Below are positions 8,752-15,897 of a stretch of 64,000 nt of DNA, in pieces. The stretch lies in NCBI RefSeq assembly GCF_025151385.1, contig NZ_CP102287.1, forward strand, positions 2,480,001-2,544,000. Reading direction: 5' to 3'. The DNA comes from Hoylesella buccalis ATCC 35310. Lineage in GTDB: Bacteria > Bacteroidota > Bacteroidia > Bacteroidales > Bacteroidaceae. The notes below the pieces were generated by a model that worked only from the letters and a program-made list of their open reading frames with translations, had not been told where the DNA came from and ran no database searches. Every line of letters begins with the position of its first letter. The stretch's first letter is position 1. The position numbers and the translations under genes were made by a program.

Positions 8752-9498
8752 TTATTTCAGTTCATCGATGTAATAGCTCATCTGCCCGCCGCCCTCGTCA
8801 TCGATGGACGACTGCTGGTTGAACCAGCTCACCACCTGTAGTTTGAAGCACCGCACACCGTCGGCACAGCGTATAACGTAGACGTGATAGGACGGCGTGT
8901 AAGTCATGGGAGGTCCCTCTATTTTGATGCACTGCTCCAAGAGCGGATTGCCACTGGTGAGCCGTCGTGCCGGTCCGCGGTTGGGGTCAAACCATGGGTG
9001 TCCGTCGTTGTCGGGTGTGCCGTCGGGCTTGAGGTAGTGAGTGTTCACGTAGTTGTACCACTCGCGCTGCGAGTAGGTGACATAGACGGAGGTTGTGTCG
9101 TCCTCCACCCACTTCACATCGTCGGGAATCTGCACTCTGTCCTGCCAGTGGTCGTAGTCGCCGAAACCGAGGTCTGCCGCCGCCCCCTTGCCCGGACCCG
9201 ACGTGCCGCCATTGGTGCGGATATGCGCTCCGCAGAAGGCGATGTCCCAGTCCAGACGTTTCAACTGGTCTCCTTCTGTGATATCCTGATTGGGAGCGGA
9301 AAGATTGAACGCCTTGCCCGTTCGCAGGTTGAAGTAGAGCCAGTCGTCGGTAACTCCCGTATAGGCACCTGTGGCGCGAGGCATCACCTTTCCTTCGAAC
9401 TCGTCGGCATCGTAATGCACACAGCTTCCGAGTAATATTGCAGAGGCTGCTGCCATGAGTATGCCGATGGTCTTATCTGTAAGATTATTCTTCATCAT
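8752..9498 (-). CDS. HmuY-like heme-binding lipoprotein
   Basis: A 248-residue lipoprotein (lipobox LLGSC, Cys26). It has the HmuY-family core: YFNLRTGKAF, then LDWDIAFCGAHIRTNGGTSG with the WDIAF and TNGG...G motifs, then GPGKGAAADLGFGDYDHW. HmuY proteins bind heme at the cell surface and hand it to a TonB-dependent receptor. The ATG overlaps the receptor stop codon by one base, so the two are translationally coupled. The heme ligands of this family vary, so heme versus another tetrapyrrole is not decided. DNA here is visibly GC-richer than in flanking genes. Confidence 0.85.
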   Translation of the reverse strand: MMKNNLTDKTIGILMAAASAILLGSCVHYDADEFEGKVMPRATGAYTGVTDDWLYFNLRTGKAFNLSAPNQDITEGDQLKRLDWDIAFCGAHIRTNGGTSGPGKGAAADLGFGDYDHWQDRVQIPDDVKWVEDDTTSVYVTYSQREWYNYVNTHYLKPDGTPDNDGHPWFDPNRGPARRLTSGNPLLEQCIKIEGPPMTYTPSYHVYVIRCADGVRCFKLQVVSWFNQQSSIDDEGGGQMSYYIDELK

Positions 9499-11636
9499 TA
9501 CTTCTTGTCGATTTTTACTTCAAATTGCACGTAGAGCCTTGCACCCGCCTCCGCCGGTACGCTAAACGTGGTCAGTCCTGAGCCTAAAGTCTTGGGCTTG
9601 TAGTTCAGCAGGTTGTTTACACCCACCGAAAGCCGGTACTTGTCACTGAAAGTCTGTGCTACGTTGAGGTTGCACAGCGCATAGGCCGGTAGCGTGCAGC
9701 GGAAATAGGCATCGCGCCCGCGTCCCTCGGAAGGGAGGAAGAGACGATCCTGCACATCGTAGCGTTTCTCACCCATGATTTGGGCAGAGAGCGTCACGCC
9801 GAGGTTGTAGCCGCGGCGGCTATATTTATACGTCGCATTGGCTGTCGCCGCATGGGGTGAGGTGGTGGAGAACCGCCGCCCCTTCTCCGCAGTGATATAC
9901 ACATAGGAGTAGTTGGCATCGAGTGTGAGCCACGTCCACGGTTTCCATCGTGCCAGCACGTCAAGGCCAGCCACGGTCTGCCGTGCGAGGTTGGTGTAGA
10001 GGAAGTTGTACTGCATATCGTAAATCTTCCACACGCCCTCTATTTTGTCGCGGTAGAGGTTGGCGTAGCCGTTTGCGTTGACGAAGAGCTTAGGCGAAGC
10101 ATACTCCACGCCCAAGGAGAGGTAATGGTTTTTTTCGGGCTGTAAATTTTCGTTTCCCCTGATGACGAACATGCCGAGGTGGTCCCAGTTGAAGAACAGT
10201 TCCTTGATGCTGGGTGAGCGCGAGCCCTTGGAATAGACCGCACGCAAGGCCCAGTGAGTATCTGGTTGCCATTTCACTGCCACCTTGGGCAGCCATATCA
10301 GTCCGAACACGCGTGAGTAGTTGGTGCGCAGTCCTGCCGACACCGTCCACTGCTGCGTGGGCGACCAGTCGTCCTGCACAAACCATTCCATCTCACTCAG
10401 GGTGCGTGTGGTCACCTTGTGATTCACGAAACGGTCAGAGGTGAGCACGTCGTCAAACAGTTCGATGCCGGCGTTCAGCTCGTGACCGTCGAAATAGCGA
10501 CTTTGCAGCGTGAGTCTCGGCTGAAGGATTCGCGACTTATAGACCGGCTTGCGCTCGTCTCGCCGCTCGTGTCGCTTGAAGCTGGCGTAGCGGTCGGTGT
10601 GAAGCATGAGTTTCGCCGTGAGATAGTCCTTCCATCGATACGATGCCTTCAGACCGTAAGTCCAGTCGCGCGCTTGGGTGAACACGAGGTCCTGCACCAG
10701 GTCGTAACTATTCATGAAGAAGCACGACCCATAGAGCTGCACCGACAGTTCTGCCATGGGTTCTACCCACAGTTTCTGCGAAGCCACTATATGTTCCCTG
10801 CCCTCGATGCCCATCGGCGGGCGAGGGAAGGTGCTTTGCAACACAGTGTCTTTGTGCAGCCATGGATTAGCTTCGCGCGAGTACACCTTGCGATCGCCCA
10901 CTTTCTGATAAAGATAGAAGGCATCTGTGGAACTATACCACACATCGGTCTGCGACGTGAACCAGCCCTGGTGTGCACCCGCTGAGAGCCACGCCGAGAG
11001 GTTGGGACGGTCGGCATTCTTCTCGAACATATAGATAAAATCCTTCTTCTTGGGATTCCTGTAGTTGCGTTCGTTCATCTGTCCCCAGCGCACGCCCACA
11101 TCTATGTCAAGAGGCTTGTGCGTCTTCTTTCCGATGACATTGATCACTGCTCCGGATGCACGGCTGCCATAAAGCGTGCTGCTGGCTCCCTTGACGACTT
11201 CCACGCGGTCTATGCCGTGAATATTGAACCTTTCGTAGTCCAAATTACCAGCCATATCGCCCGTCATGCGCTCACCATCTTGCAGCATCACCACATGGCG
11301 TGCATCCATGCCGTCCATACTCATCTCGCTGCCGAAAGCCACCTTCTGCACATTGAGTCCGGGCGTGAGGTGCTGCAAAGCCGATTGAAAATCTCCGAAG
11401 CCAGCATCTCTCATAACCTTGCCACTGAGTAACTGCGTGGTCACGGGAGACGAATTCACAGGGCGTGGCGTACGTGATCCCGTTACTATCACCTCGCCGA
11501 GACTCCTCACGCTGTCTGCACTGTTTATATGCGACTGCTGTGCCACTACCCCAACAGGGAGGAGACACAGCAGCAACGGGATGGATAATTTCCCGTTCAT
11601 TTCACTCCACTTGTTATTTCGTACAGGTATCTTCAT
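9498..11636 (-). CDS. TonB-dependent receptor, HmuR-like
   Basis: The start at 11636 (MKIPVRNNKW) lies 4 bp after the preceding stop and precedes a signal sequence ending at VVAQ; the longer frame to 11750 would overlap the upstream lipoprotein. The product has 712 residues. A plug begins near SLGEVIVTGSRTP, with the conserved RVEVVKGASSTLYGS, and a 22-strand barrel follows. SRSPSIKELF and NENLQPEKN occupy the places of the HmuR YRAP and NPDL boxes. Co-transcription with a HmuY-like lipoprotein points to heme or a related tetrapyrrole as ligand. Confidence 0.88.
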   Translation of the reverse strand: MKIPVRNNKWSEMNGKLSIPLLLCLLPVGVVAQQSHINSADSVRSLGEVIVTGSRTPRPVNSSPVTTQLLSGKVMRDAGFGDFQSALQHLTPGLNVQKVAFGSEMSMDGMDARHVVMLQDGERMTGDMAGNLDYERFNIHGIDRVEVVKGASSTLYGSRASGAVINVIGKKTHKPLDIDVGVRWGQMNERNYRNPKKKDFIYMFEKNADRPNLSAWLSAGAHQGWFTSQTDVWYSSTDAFYLYQKVGDRKVYSREANPWLHKDTVLQSTFPRPPMGIEGREHIVASQKLWVEPMAELSVQLYGSCFFMNSYDLVQDLVFTQARDWTYGLKASYRWKDYLTAKLMLHTDRYASFKRHERRDERKPVYKSRILQPRLTLQSRYFDGHELNAGIELFDDVLTSDRFVNHKVTTRTLSEMEWFVQDDWSPTQQWTVSAGLRTNYSRVFGLIWLPKVAVKWQPDTHWALRAVYSKGSRSPSIKELFFNWDHLGMFVIRGNENLQPEKNHYLSLGVEYASPKLFVNANGYANLYRDKIEGVWKIYDMQYNFLYTNLARQTVAGLDVLARWKPWTWLTLDANYSYVYITAEKGRRFSTTSPHAATANATYKYSRRGYNLGVTLSAQIMGEKRYDVQDRLFLPSEGRGRDAYFRCTLPAYALCNLNVAQTFSDKYRLSVGVNNLLNYKPKTLGSGLTTFSVPAEAGARLYVQFEVKIDKK

Positions 11637-11640
11637 TACA

Positions 11641-12318
11641 TTAGAGAATGCCATGCTCTTTCTTATACTTCGCAAGATCCTCTTCGTACTGCTTGAAGTC
11701 CTGTTCATAAGTAAGTTTTTTAGAGTAATCAATCTTTTGTCGGTAGACAAAACTCTGCATCAGCATCACGTTGAAATTGGTTGAGAATTCTATCTCTTTG
11801 GTGTCTACGTTGAGATAGCCCACTACGGTGCCCAATCCACCTTCTCCATCGGTGTAGATACCCTTCTCGTCTTTCTCGTTAGGTATGTATCCCACGTCGC
11901 CTTTCTCGCCTACGAACTTTATCCATCCGTCGCCCTTGTACTCGTCGCGTTCCCACTTGTTAAGCGGAATGAACTTGCAGTGGATGTTGAAATCTACCGT
12001 GAGTGGCATACTTCCTACCGTGAATTTGATGAGTTTGATGTTGAGCGGACGGTCGGCTTTACCTGCAGCGGTGTTCCACGAGAAATAATATTTAAGCGGA
12101 CACCCCTCGGGCAACCGCGTCTTGTCCTCAGGGCCCATCATCGCGCGTGCACGAAGCACTATAAATTCTTCCTTGGTCAGCAATTCCTTGGCTTTAGCGA
12201 GTATCACCTCGTCCTGAATGGGAGTGGAGTTAATCTTCTCGTCGCTATTGCACGACGAGAAGACCAAACAGGCGGTGAGTGCCAAACCAAGTAAAAGCGA
12301 AAACTTTTCCTTAGTCAT
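11641..12318 (-). CDS. Lipoprotein of unknown family in the heme operon
   Basis: A 225-residue protein with a lipobox (VFSSC, Cys23). The mature part is hydrophilic with beta-prone stretches, and the C-terminus is helical and charged (EQDFKQYEEDLAKYKKEHG). Neighbours are 4 bp (receptor) and 6 bp (calycin-like protein) away, so it is co-transcribed. A role as a surface partner of the receptor is an inference from operon position only. Confidence 0.7.
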   Translation of the reverse strand: MTKEKFSLLLGLALTACLVFSSCNSDEKINSTPIQDEVILAKAKELLTKEEFIVLRARAMMGPEDKTRLPEGCPLKYYFSWNTAAGKADRPLNIKLIKFTVGSMPLTVDFNIHCKFIPLNKWERDEYKGDGWIKFVGEKGDVGYIPNEKDEKGIYTDGEGGLGTVVGYLNVDTKEIEFSTNFNVMLMQSFVYRQKIDYSKKLTYEQDFKQYEEDLAKYKKEHGIL

Positions 12319-12324
12319 GTCTCC

Positions 12325-12855
12325 TTACTTATTACCATTAAACTCGAAGATGGCCTTATACGGCTTGCCAAGTACACCACCAACTACATCGCACTCCAAC
12401 CTGAGATTGAGGACTCCGTCCCTTGCGTATGATGTGCCAACGGGAACTGTTACCGTGAAATCACTGTTCACCCAATCCTGTTTCCAAACGGACACTCTGA
12501 TATGCCCTTTGCCAGTCGCGCTGATGATGTTGCCATTGGCATCGGTGTTGAGCGTAACCCGTTCGTCCGTGAAGTCAATCTCGTGTTTTGCAGGTCCAGC
12601 TTGGAATTCCAAAATACCGCGAAGTGCGTACATACCGCCTCCCCTGTCAACCAGTTCGAAATTCACATAGTCTTGGAAACGGTAGGCCACATCCTTCTTT
12701 TTGTTCATATAGGCATGAATGATTTTGCCCGTGTAAACTCCTGCCACTTTCTCGCTTCCTTGTGCGAAAAGAACGTTGTTAAACCCATTCACCTGCGCAT
12801 TGGCAGTGAATAAACTTGTTGCGATAAACGCAAGCATCAAAAATAACTTTCTCAT
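12325..12855 (-). CDS. Secreted calycin-like domain protein
   Basis: A 176-residue protein with a signal peptide (MRKLFLMLAFIATSLFTANA). The mature domain has the alternating strands of Bacteroidetes calycin-like proteins: VAGVYTGKIIHAYM at the start, AKHEIDFTDERVTLNTDANG in the middle, and a C-terminal strand KAIFEFNGNK. Calycins bind small hydrophobic ligands in a barrel, which fits a heme-uptake operon, but ligand binding is not shown by the sequence. Confidence 0.65.
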   Translation of the reverse strand: MRKLFLMLAFIATSLFTANAQVNGFNNVLFAQGSEKVAGVYTGKIIHAYMNKKKDVAYRFQDYVNFELVDRGGGMYALRGILEFQAGPAKHEIDFTDERVTLNTDANGNIISATGKGHIRVSVWKQDWVNSDFTVTVPVGTSYARDGVLNLRLECDVVGGVLGKPYKAIFEFNGNK

Positions 12856-12916
12856 GTTTTAAAAAATTAAAAAGTTGTGAATGAATAAAATGAAAGAACA
12901 TAAGTGGTGAAATCAC

Positions 12917-14329
12917 TTAATAATCCTTAGACCAGTCATAGGCTTTCATTTTTCTTGCCATTTTGTCGAGAACGGAGTTCATACAAGAAAACGACGTGCC
13001 ACTACGCAAAGTTCCCTTGTTTTTCATAACATATTCCTTTGCATTAGTCGCATCAAACAATTCCTTGGAAATAGTAAATATAGCCTCTTTTTTCTCAGTT
13101 GTGCCATTAGGCATTGTAACTGTATGCTCTTCAAGCTTGTTCGTCGGATAAGTTATTTTACACTTAGGTAAATCGTATAGGTCCATGTTTGGCACAAAGG
13201 CGAAGTTCGCAAAATTCAGCTCTTTCAAGTTCGGCAGTGCAATGAAACTCAGTGTACTGGTGTGCTTCGCTTCTTTTGGTAGCGTTATCTTCTCCAAATT
13301 CGCACAGTTCACGATTTCCATATAGCTCATCCCTTCAGAGGCTATTTCCGTCTGATAACCTCGCTGTCCCCATGCCTTTACCATGCTAAAATCCAGTTCC
13401 TTGAGAGATGGGTTATCGTTGATGCTCACTTTCATGAGATCCGTGCAAGCACTGATGTCTATACCATTTGGCGTACTGACATTGGTCAATATCAAGCCCT
13501 GCACCGTCTTAGGAATCTTGAGATATGGTATCGACGTTGTAAATTCTTTCTCGCTTTCCGTGTAGGTAACAACTGTAGTACCTCTCCAGCCCTTGTTGTG
13601 TATGATATATTGCAATCCCTCGAAATTATTAATATCTGCCTCCATAAATGCCGTTGGCATGACAGCCTCCTCTGGATTAACAATTCGTTTGGCAATATCT
13701 ACCTTGTCGCCAGTAAAAATACTGGGGAAAACCTCTTTCATACCCTTGCGCAGCACTTCGTCCGGCACCTCGCGCAGTGTGTTGTACTTCTGCAAAGTTC
13801 CTTTTTCATCGCTCATCTGCATATCAACGTCTTTTGCAGTCGTGAAGAAATTCACGATTTCGTCCTCGTTGTATTTTGCACTGTTGGGCAGGTAAAGTTT
13901 GTTAAGATGATGCAATATCGTGATATTGCCGGTTTCGTCCTCTTTGGTCAACCCTGTAAACTCATAAATCTCATTGCCGGTTAAATCAACACCGGTGATT
14001 TGCGAGGGGAGTTGTGAAAAGTCGAATGAAAGTTTATAGTCATTGTTCGACAGCTTCACCTCCTTCAGGTTGGGCAGAATGTCAAGTCCGCTGAGATCTT
14101 TGAGTTTGGTTCCACTTAAATCCAATGTGGTGGTTTTCTCCGCCAAGTCGTTGAGTTCCAACTTGCCGTCTTTGTCAAAGGCAAAGCCCCTCTTTTTCAG
14201 AATGTCCATCAACTCTGTGTTTTTAAGGGACTTTGTACTGTAATTAATTGCCTCGTCCTTGTTGCATGAGGCAAGCCCCATTACAAGAAATGCCATTACT
14301 GGCAGTGCGATTTTTCTTATGGTTCTCAT
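12917..14329 (-). CDS. Leucine-rich-repeat lipoprotein, first gene of the heme operon
   Basis: A 470-residue lipoprotein (lipobox GLASC, Cys22). Irregular leucine-rich repeats are visible: TTTLDLSGTKLKDLSGLDIL, LKEVKLSNNDYKL, ITGVDLTGNEIYEFTGL, then later LMKVSINDNPSLKELDFSM and LEKITLPKEA. Such repeats usually mediate protein binding at the cell surface. A good promoter lies just upstream (14359-14389), making this the first gene of a seven-gene minus-strand run to 7384. Its direct part in heme capture is unproven. Confidence 0.8.
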   Translation of the reverse strand: MRTIRKIALPVMAFLVMGLASCNKDEAINYSTKSLKNTELMDILKKRGFAFDKDGKLELNDLAEKTTTLDLSGTKLKDLSGLDILPNLKEVKLSNNDYKLSFDFSQLPSQITGVDLTGNEIYEFTGLTKEDETGNITILHHLNKLYLPNSAKYNEDEIVNFFTTAKDVDMQMSDEKGTLQKYNTLREVPDEVLRKGMKEVFPSIFTGDKVDIAKRIVNPEEAVMPTAFMEADINNFEGLQYIIHNKGWRGTTVVTYTESEKEFTTSIPYLKIPKTVQGLILTNVSTPNGIDISACTDLMKVSINDNPSLKELDFSMVKAWGQRGYQTEIASEGMSYMEIVNCANLEKITLPKEAKHTSTLSFIALPNLKELNFANFAFVPNMDLYDLPKCKITYPTNKLEEHTVTMPNGTTEKKEAIFTISKELFDATNAKEYVMKNKGTLRSGTSFSCMNSVLDKMARKMKAYDWSKDY

Positions 14330-14358
14330 TTTTTTATATTAATTAAACTGTTTTGGTG

Positions 14359-14389
14359 CAAAGATAGGTTATTTATAATGATGCCACAA
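14359..14389 (-). promoter_or_regulatory. Promoter of the heme operon
   Basis: On the minus strand TTG (14387-14389), 20 nt, then TATCTTTG (14359-14366) matches the Bacteroidetes -33/-7 pattern. The start codon of the LRR lipoprotein lies 30 bp downstream. No Fur-type box was recognised. Confidence 0.7.
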
Positions 14390-14436
14390 TACCCAAAATC
14401 TATGATTTTAGCGGACAACTCCCTATCCTCATTTAT

Positions 14437-14490
14437 GGGGTCAGTCGTAAAACCCAGTTGCATCCCCCTCCCTCTCATGCACATAATTTT
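14437..14490 (+). repeat. Left inverted repeat of the IS
   Basis: It starts GGGGTCAGTCGTAAAACCCA and continues through a C-rich tract to CATGCACATAATTT. It matches the reverse complement of 15830-15881 with one extra C. Confidence 0.9.
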
Positions 14491-15467
14491 ATAAGCCTGT
14501 AAAGGAAGAAAGGAATATCCGTTACTCCCCTGAACTGTGCCCTGAAGGCTTTGACTTTTGCGTTGAAGGATTCAGCATTGGCATTTGTGACTCTATTGAC
14601 AAAGAAATTGAGTATGGTATCATAATGGTTCTTAAAGGTGTCAATCACCGTATAGAAGTTGTCCACCCCCAACTTCTCTACCTCGTTAAACCACTTAGCC
14701 AGTTTCAGCCTTGCCGCGTCCTTGATGCTTCCGGCATTATAAATATCGGTAAGTTCCATGGCCAGGTCATAGGCTTTTTTGAGTTCTGGGTAGTTTTCAA
14801 AGATTATTTCCACCCTTAGCCTTTGCGATTCCGTCCACTTGGACTTGTGTTTAGTCAGTATAAACTTCGCCCTGGCAAGCAGTTGCTTACGTGTGTCACC
14901 GTTGCTATATCTGAATGGCTTGTAGGTTTCGTTCTTGGCTTTGGCTTCCTTCATCTCCTCATTTTCTCTGTCCCTTGCCATCCACCGGTAGGCTATGCGC
15001 ATGTCGTCCAAAGCGTCATAGTAAAGTTTCTGCACATGAAACCTGTCACTGGTGATGAGTGCCTTGGGGAACACCGTGCGCGCAATGATCATCATAGAGG
15101 AAGACAAGTCGAGCGTTATCTCCTTGACAGTCTTTCTTTTGGAAAGGGCAATCTTTTCCAGAACACGGATCACATCTTCGGCTTTTGTTCCCCTGACCAC
15201 AGCTACCAGCGTACCCCTGCCACCTTTGCCGGCCTTGTTGGTCAGAAACGTATAGACCTCACCGCTGCTCAGACAAGTCTCATCGATACTCAGGCTCTCT
15301 CCCAGGTTCTCATCAAACAGCAGCCAGTCTCCCGCATGCGACAACTGCTCCCACTGGCGATAATCGCTGAAATGCTCCTTGTATTGTGTGGAAAGCTGCT
15401 TACCGTCTACGCCATAATGAGAGCCGATACCTGTAATGCTCTCCGCAGTAGACTCAATTCTATTCTT
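14475..15467 (-). CDS. ISAon1 family transposase, catalytic region
   Basis: The open frame starts after a TAA at 15468-15470 and has no ATG; it reads NRIESTAESITGIGSHYGVD... and continues through LSHAGDWLLFDENLGESLSI. DDE-type features include SIDETCLSSGE, EITLDLSSSM with ITSDRFHVQK, and a late VTNANAESFNAKVKAF, as in ISL3/ISAon1 transposases. It must be joined to the N-terminal frame by a frameshift at TTTTTTAAAAG (about 15465-15474); the frames need +1 or -2. The start coordinate marks the first codon after the stop, not a true start. Confidence 0.82.
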   Translation of the reverse strand, partial: KNRIESTAESITGIGSHYGVDGKQLSTQYKEHFSDYRQWEQLSHAGDWLLFDENLGESLSIDETCLSSGEVYTFLTNKAGKGGRGTLVAVVRGTKAEDVIRVLEKIALSKRKTVKEITLDLSSSMMIIARTVFPKALITSDRFHVQKLYYDALDDMRIAYRWMARDRENEEMKEAKAKNETYKPFRYSNGDTRKQLLARAKFILTKHKSKWTESQRLRVEIIFENYPELKKAYDLAMELTDIYNAGSIKDAARLKLAKWFNEVEKLGVDNFYTVIDTFKNHYDTILNFFVNRVTNANAESFNAKVKAFRAQFRGVTDIPFFLYRLIKLCA

Positions 15468-15804
15468 TTAAAAAAGAAACGAACTCAGGGGATAGTTTGC
15501 TGCCCTCAGCCGTCAAGTCATCGTAAGAATAACTGAATATCTCACCCGTGGAACTGTCATGCCATTTTCGACGGCGGACATGAAGGTAAACGGGCTTGCC
15601 ACGAAGGGGAAAGTCATGGACAACCCGTTCGGCGGTAAAGCCGTAACAGCTTACTTTGCCGGCCTTGCGGTCTGCCTCTTCCATAAAGTTACGCTCATCC
15701 AACCAGAAGTCTATCCGGGAAATGCTCTCTTGGATATCTATCACATCAAAATAATCTGCAAGTATCTCTGGAAAGATACAACGCAACAATTGCTCGGTCT
15801 TCAT
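15460..15804 (-). CDS. ISAon1 transposase N-terminal region
   Basis: A 114-residue protein beginning MKTEQLLRCIFPEILADYFD and containing RRRKWHDSSTGEIFSY, the pattern of the ISAon1 N-terminal (DNA-binding) region. The stop codon follows SFLKE, encoded by the T6A4 tract that is the probable frameshift or transcriptional-slippage site leading into the catalytic frame. Confidence 0.82.
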   Translation of the reverse strand: MKTEQLLRCIFPEILADYFDVIDIQESISRIDFWLDERNFMEEADRKAGKVSCYGFTAERVVHDFPLRGKPVYLHVRRRKWHDSSTGEIFSYSYDDLTAEGSKLSPEFVSFLKE

Positions 15805-15829
15805 GATGCAAAGATAACAAATACTTATG

Positions 15830-15881
15830 AAATTATGTGCATGAGAGGGAGGGGATGCAACTGGGTTTTACGACTGACCCC
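15830..15881 (-). repeat. Right inverted repeat of the IS
   Basis: The mirror copy of the left repeat, ending ...GGGTTTTACGACTGACCCC. The similarity continues 13 bp beyond both ends (TATCCTCAT-NN-AT on each side), so the true element end or the target site may be larger or palindromic. Confidence 0.88.
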
Positions 15882-15897
15882 ATTTATGAGGATATAA

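Larger units (their letters stand above)
14437..15881 (-). mobile_element. ISAon1-type insertion sequence
   Basis: A 1445-bp IS bounded by near-perfect inverted repeats of about 52 bp (14437-14490 and 15830-15881; one C more on the left) beginning GGGGTCAGTCGTAAAACC. ATTTAT lies directly outside both ends (14431-14436, 15882-15887) as a possible 6-bp target duplication. It contains two overlapping reading frames, an N-terminal region and a DDE transposase. It is inserted between the heme-operon promoter and the 3' end of the next receptor gene without visibly damaging either. Confidence 0.88.

Noticed and set aside
14823..15536. 237-codon plus-strand frame across the IS
   Set aside because: Antisense to the transposase frames, which have clear DDE-type features.
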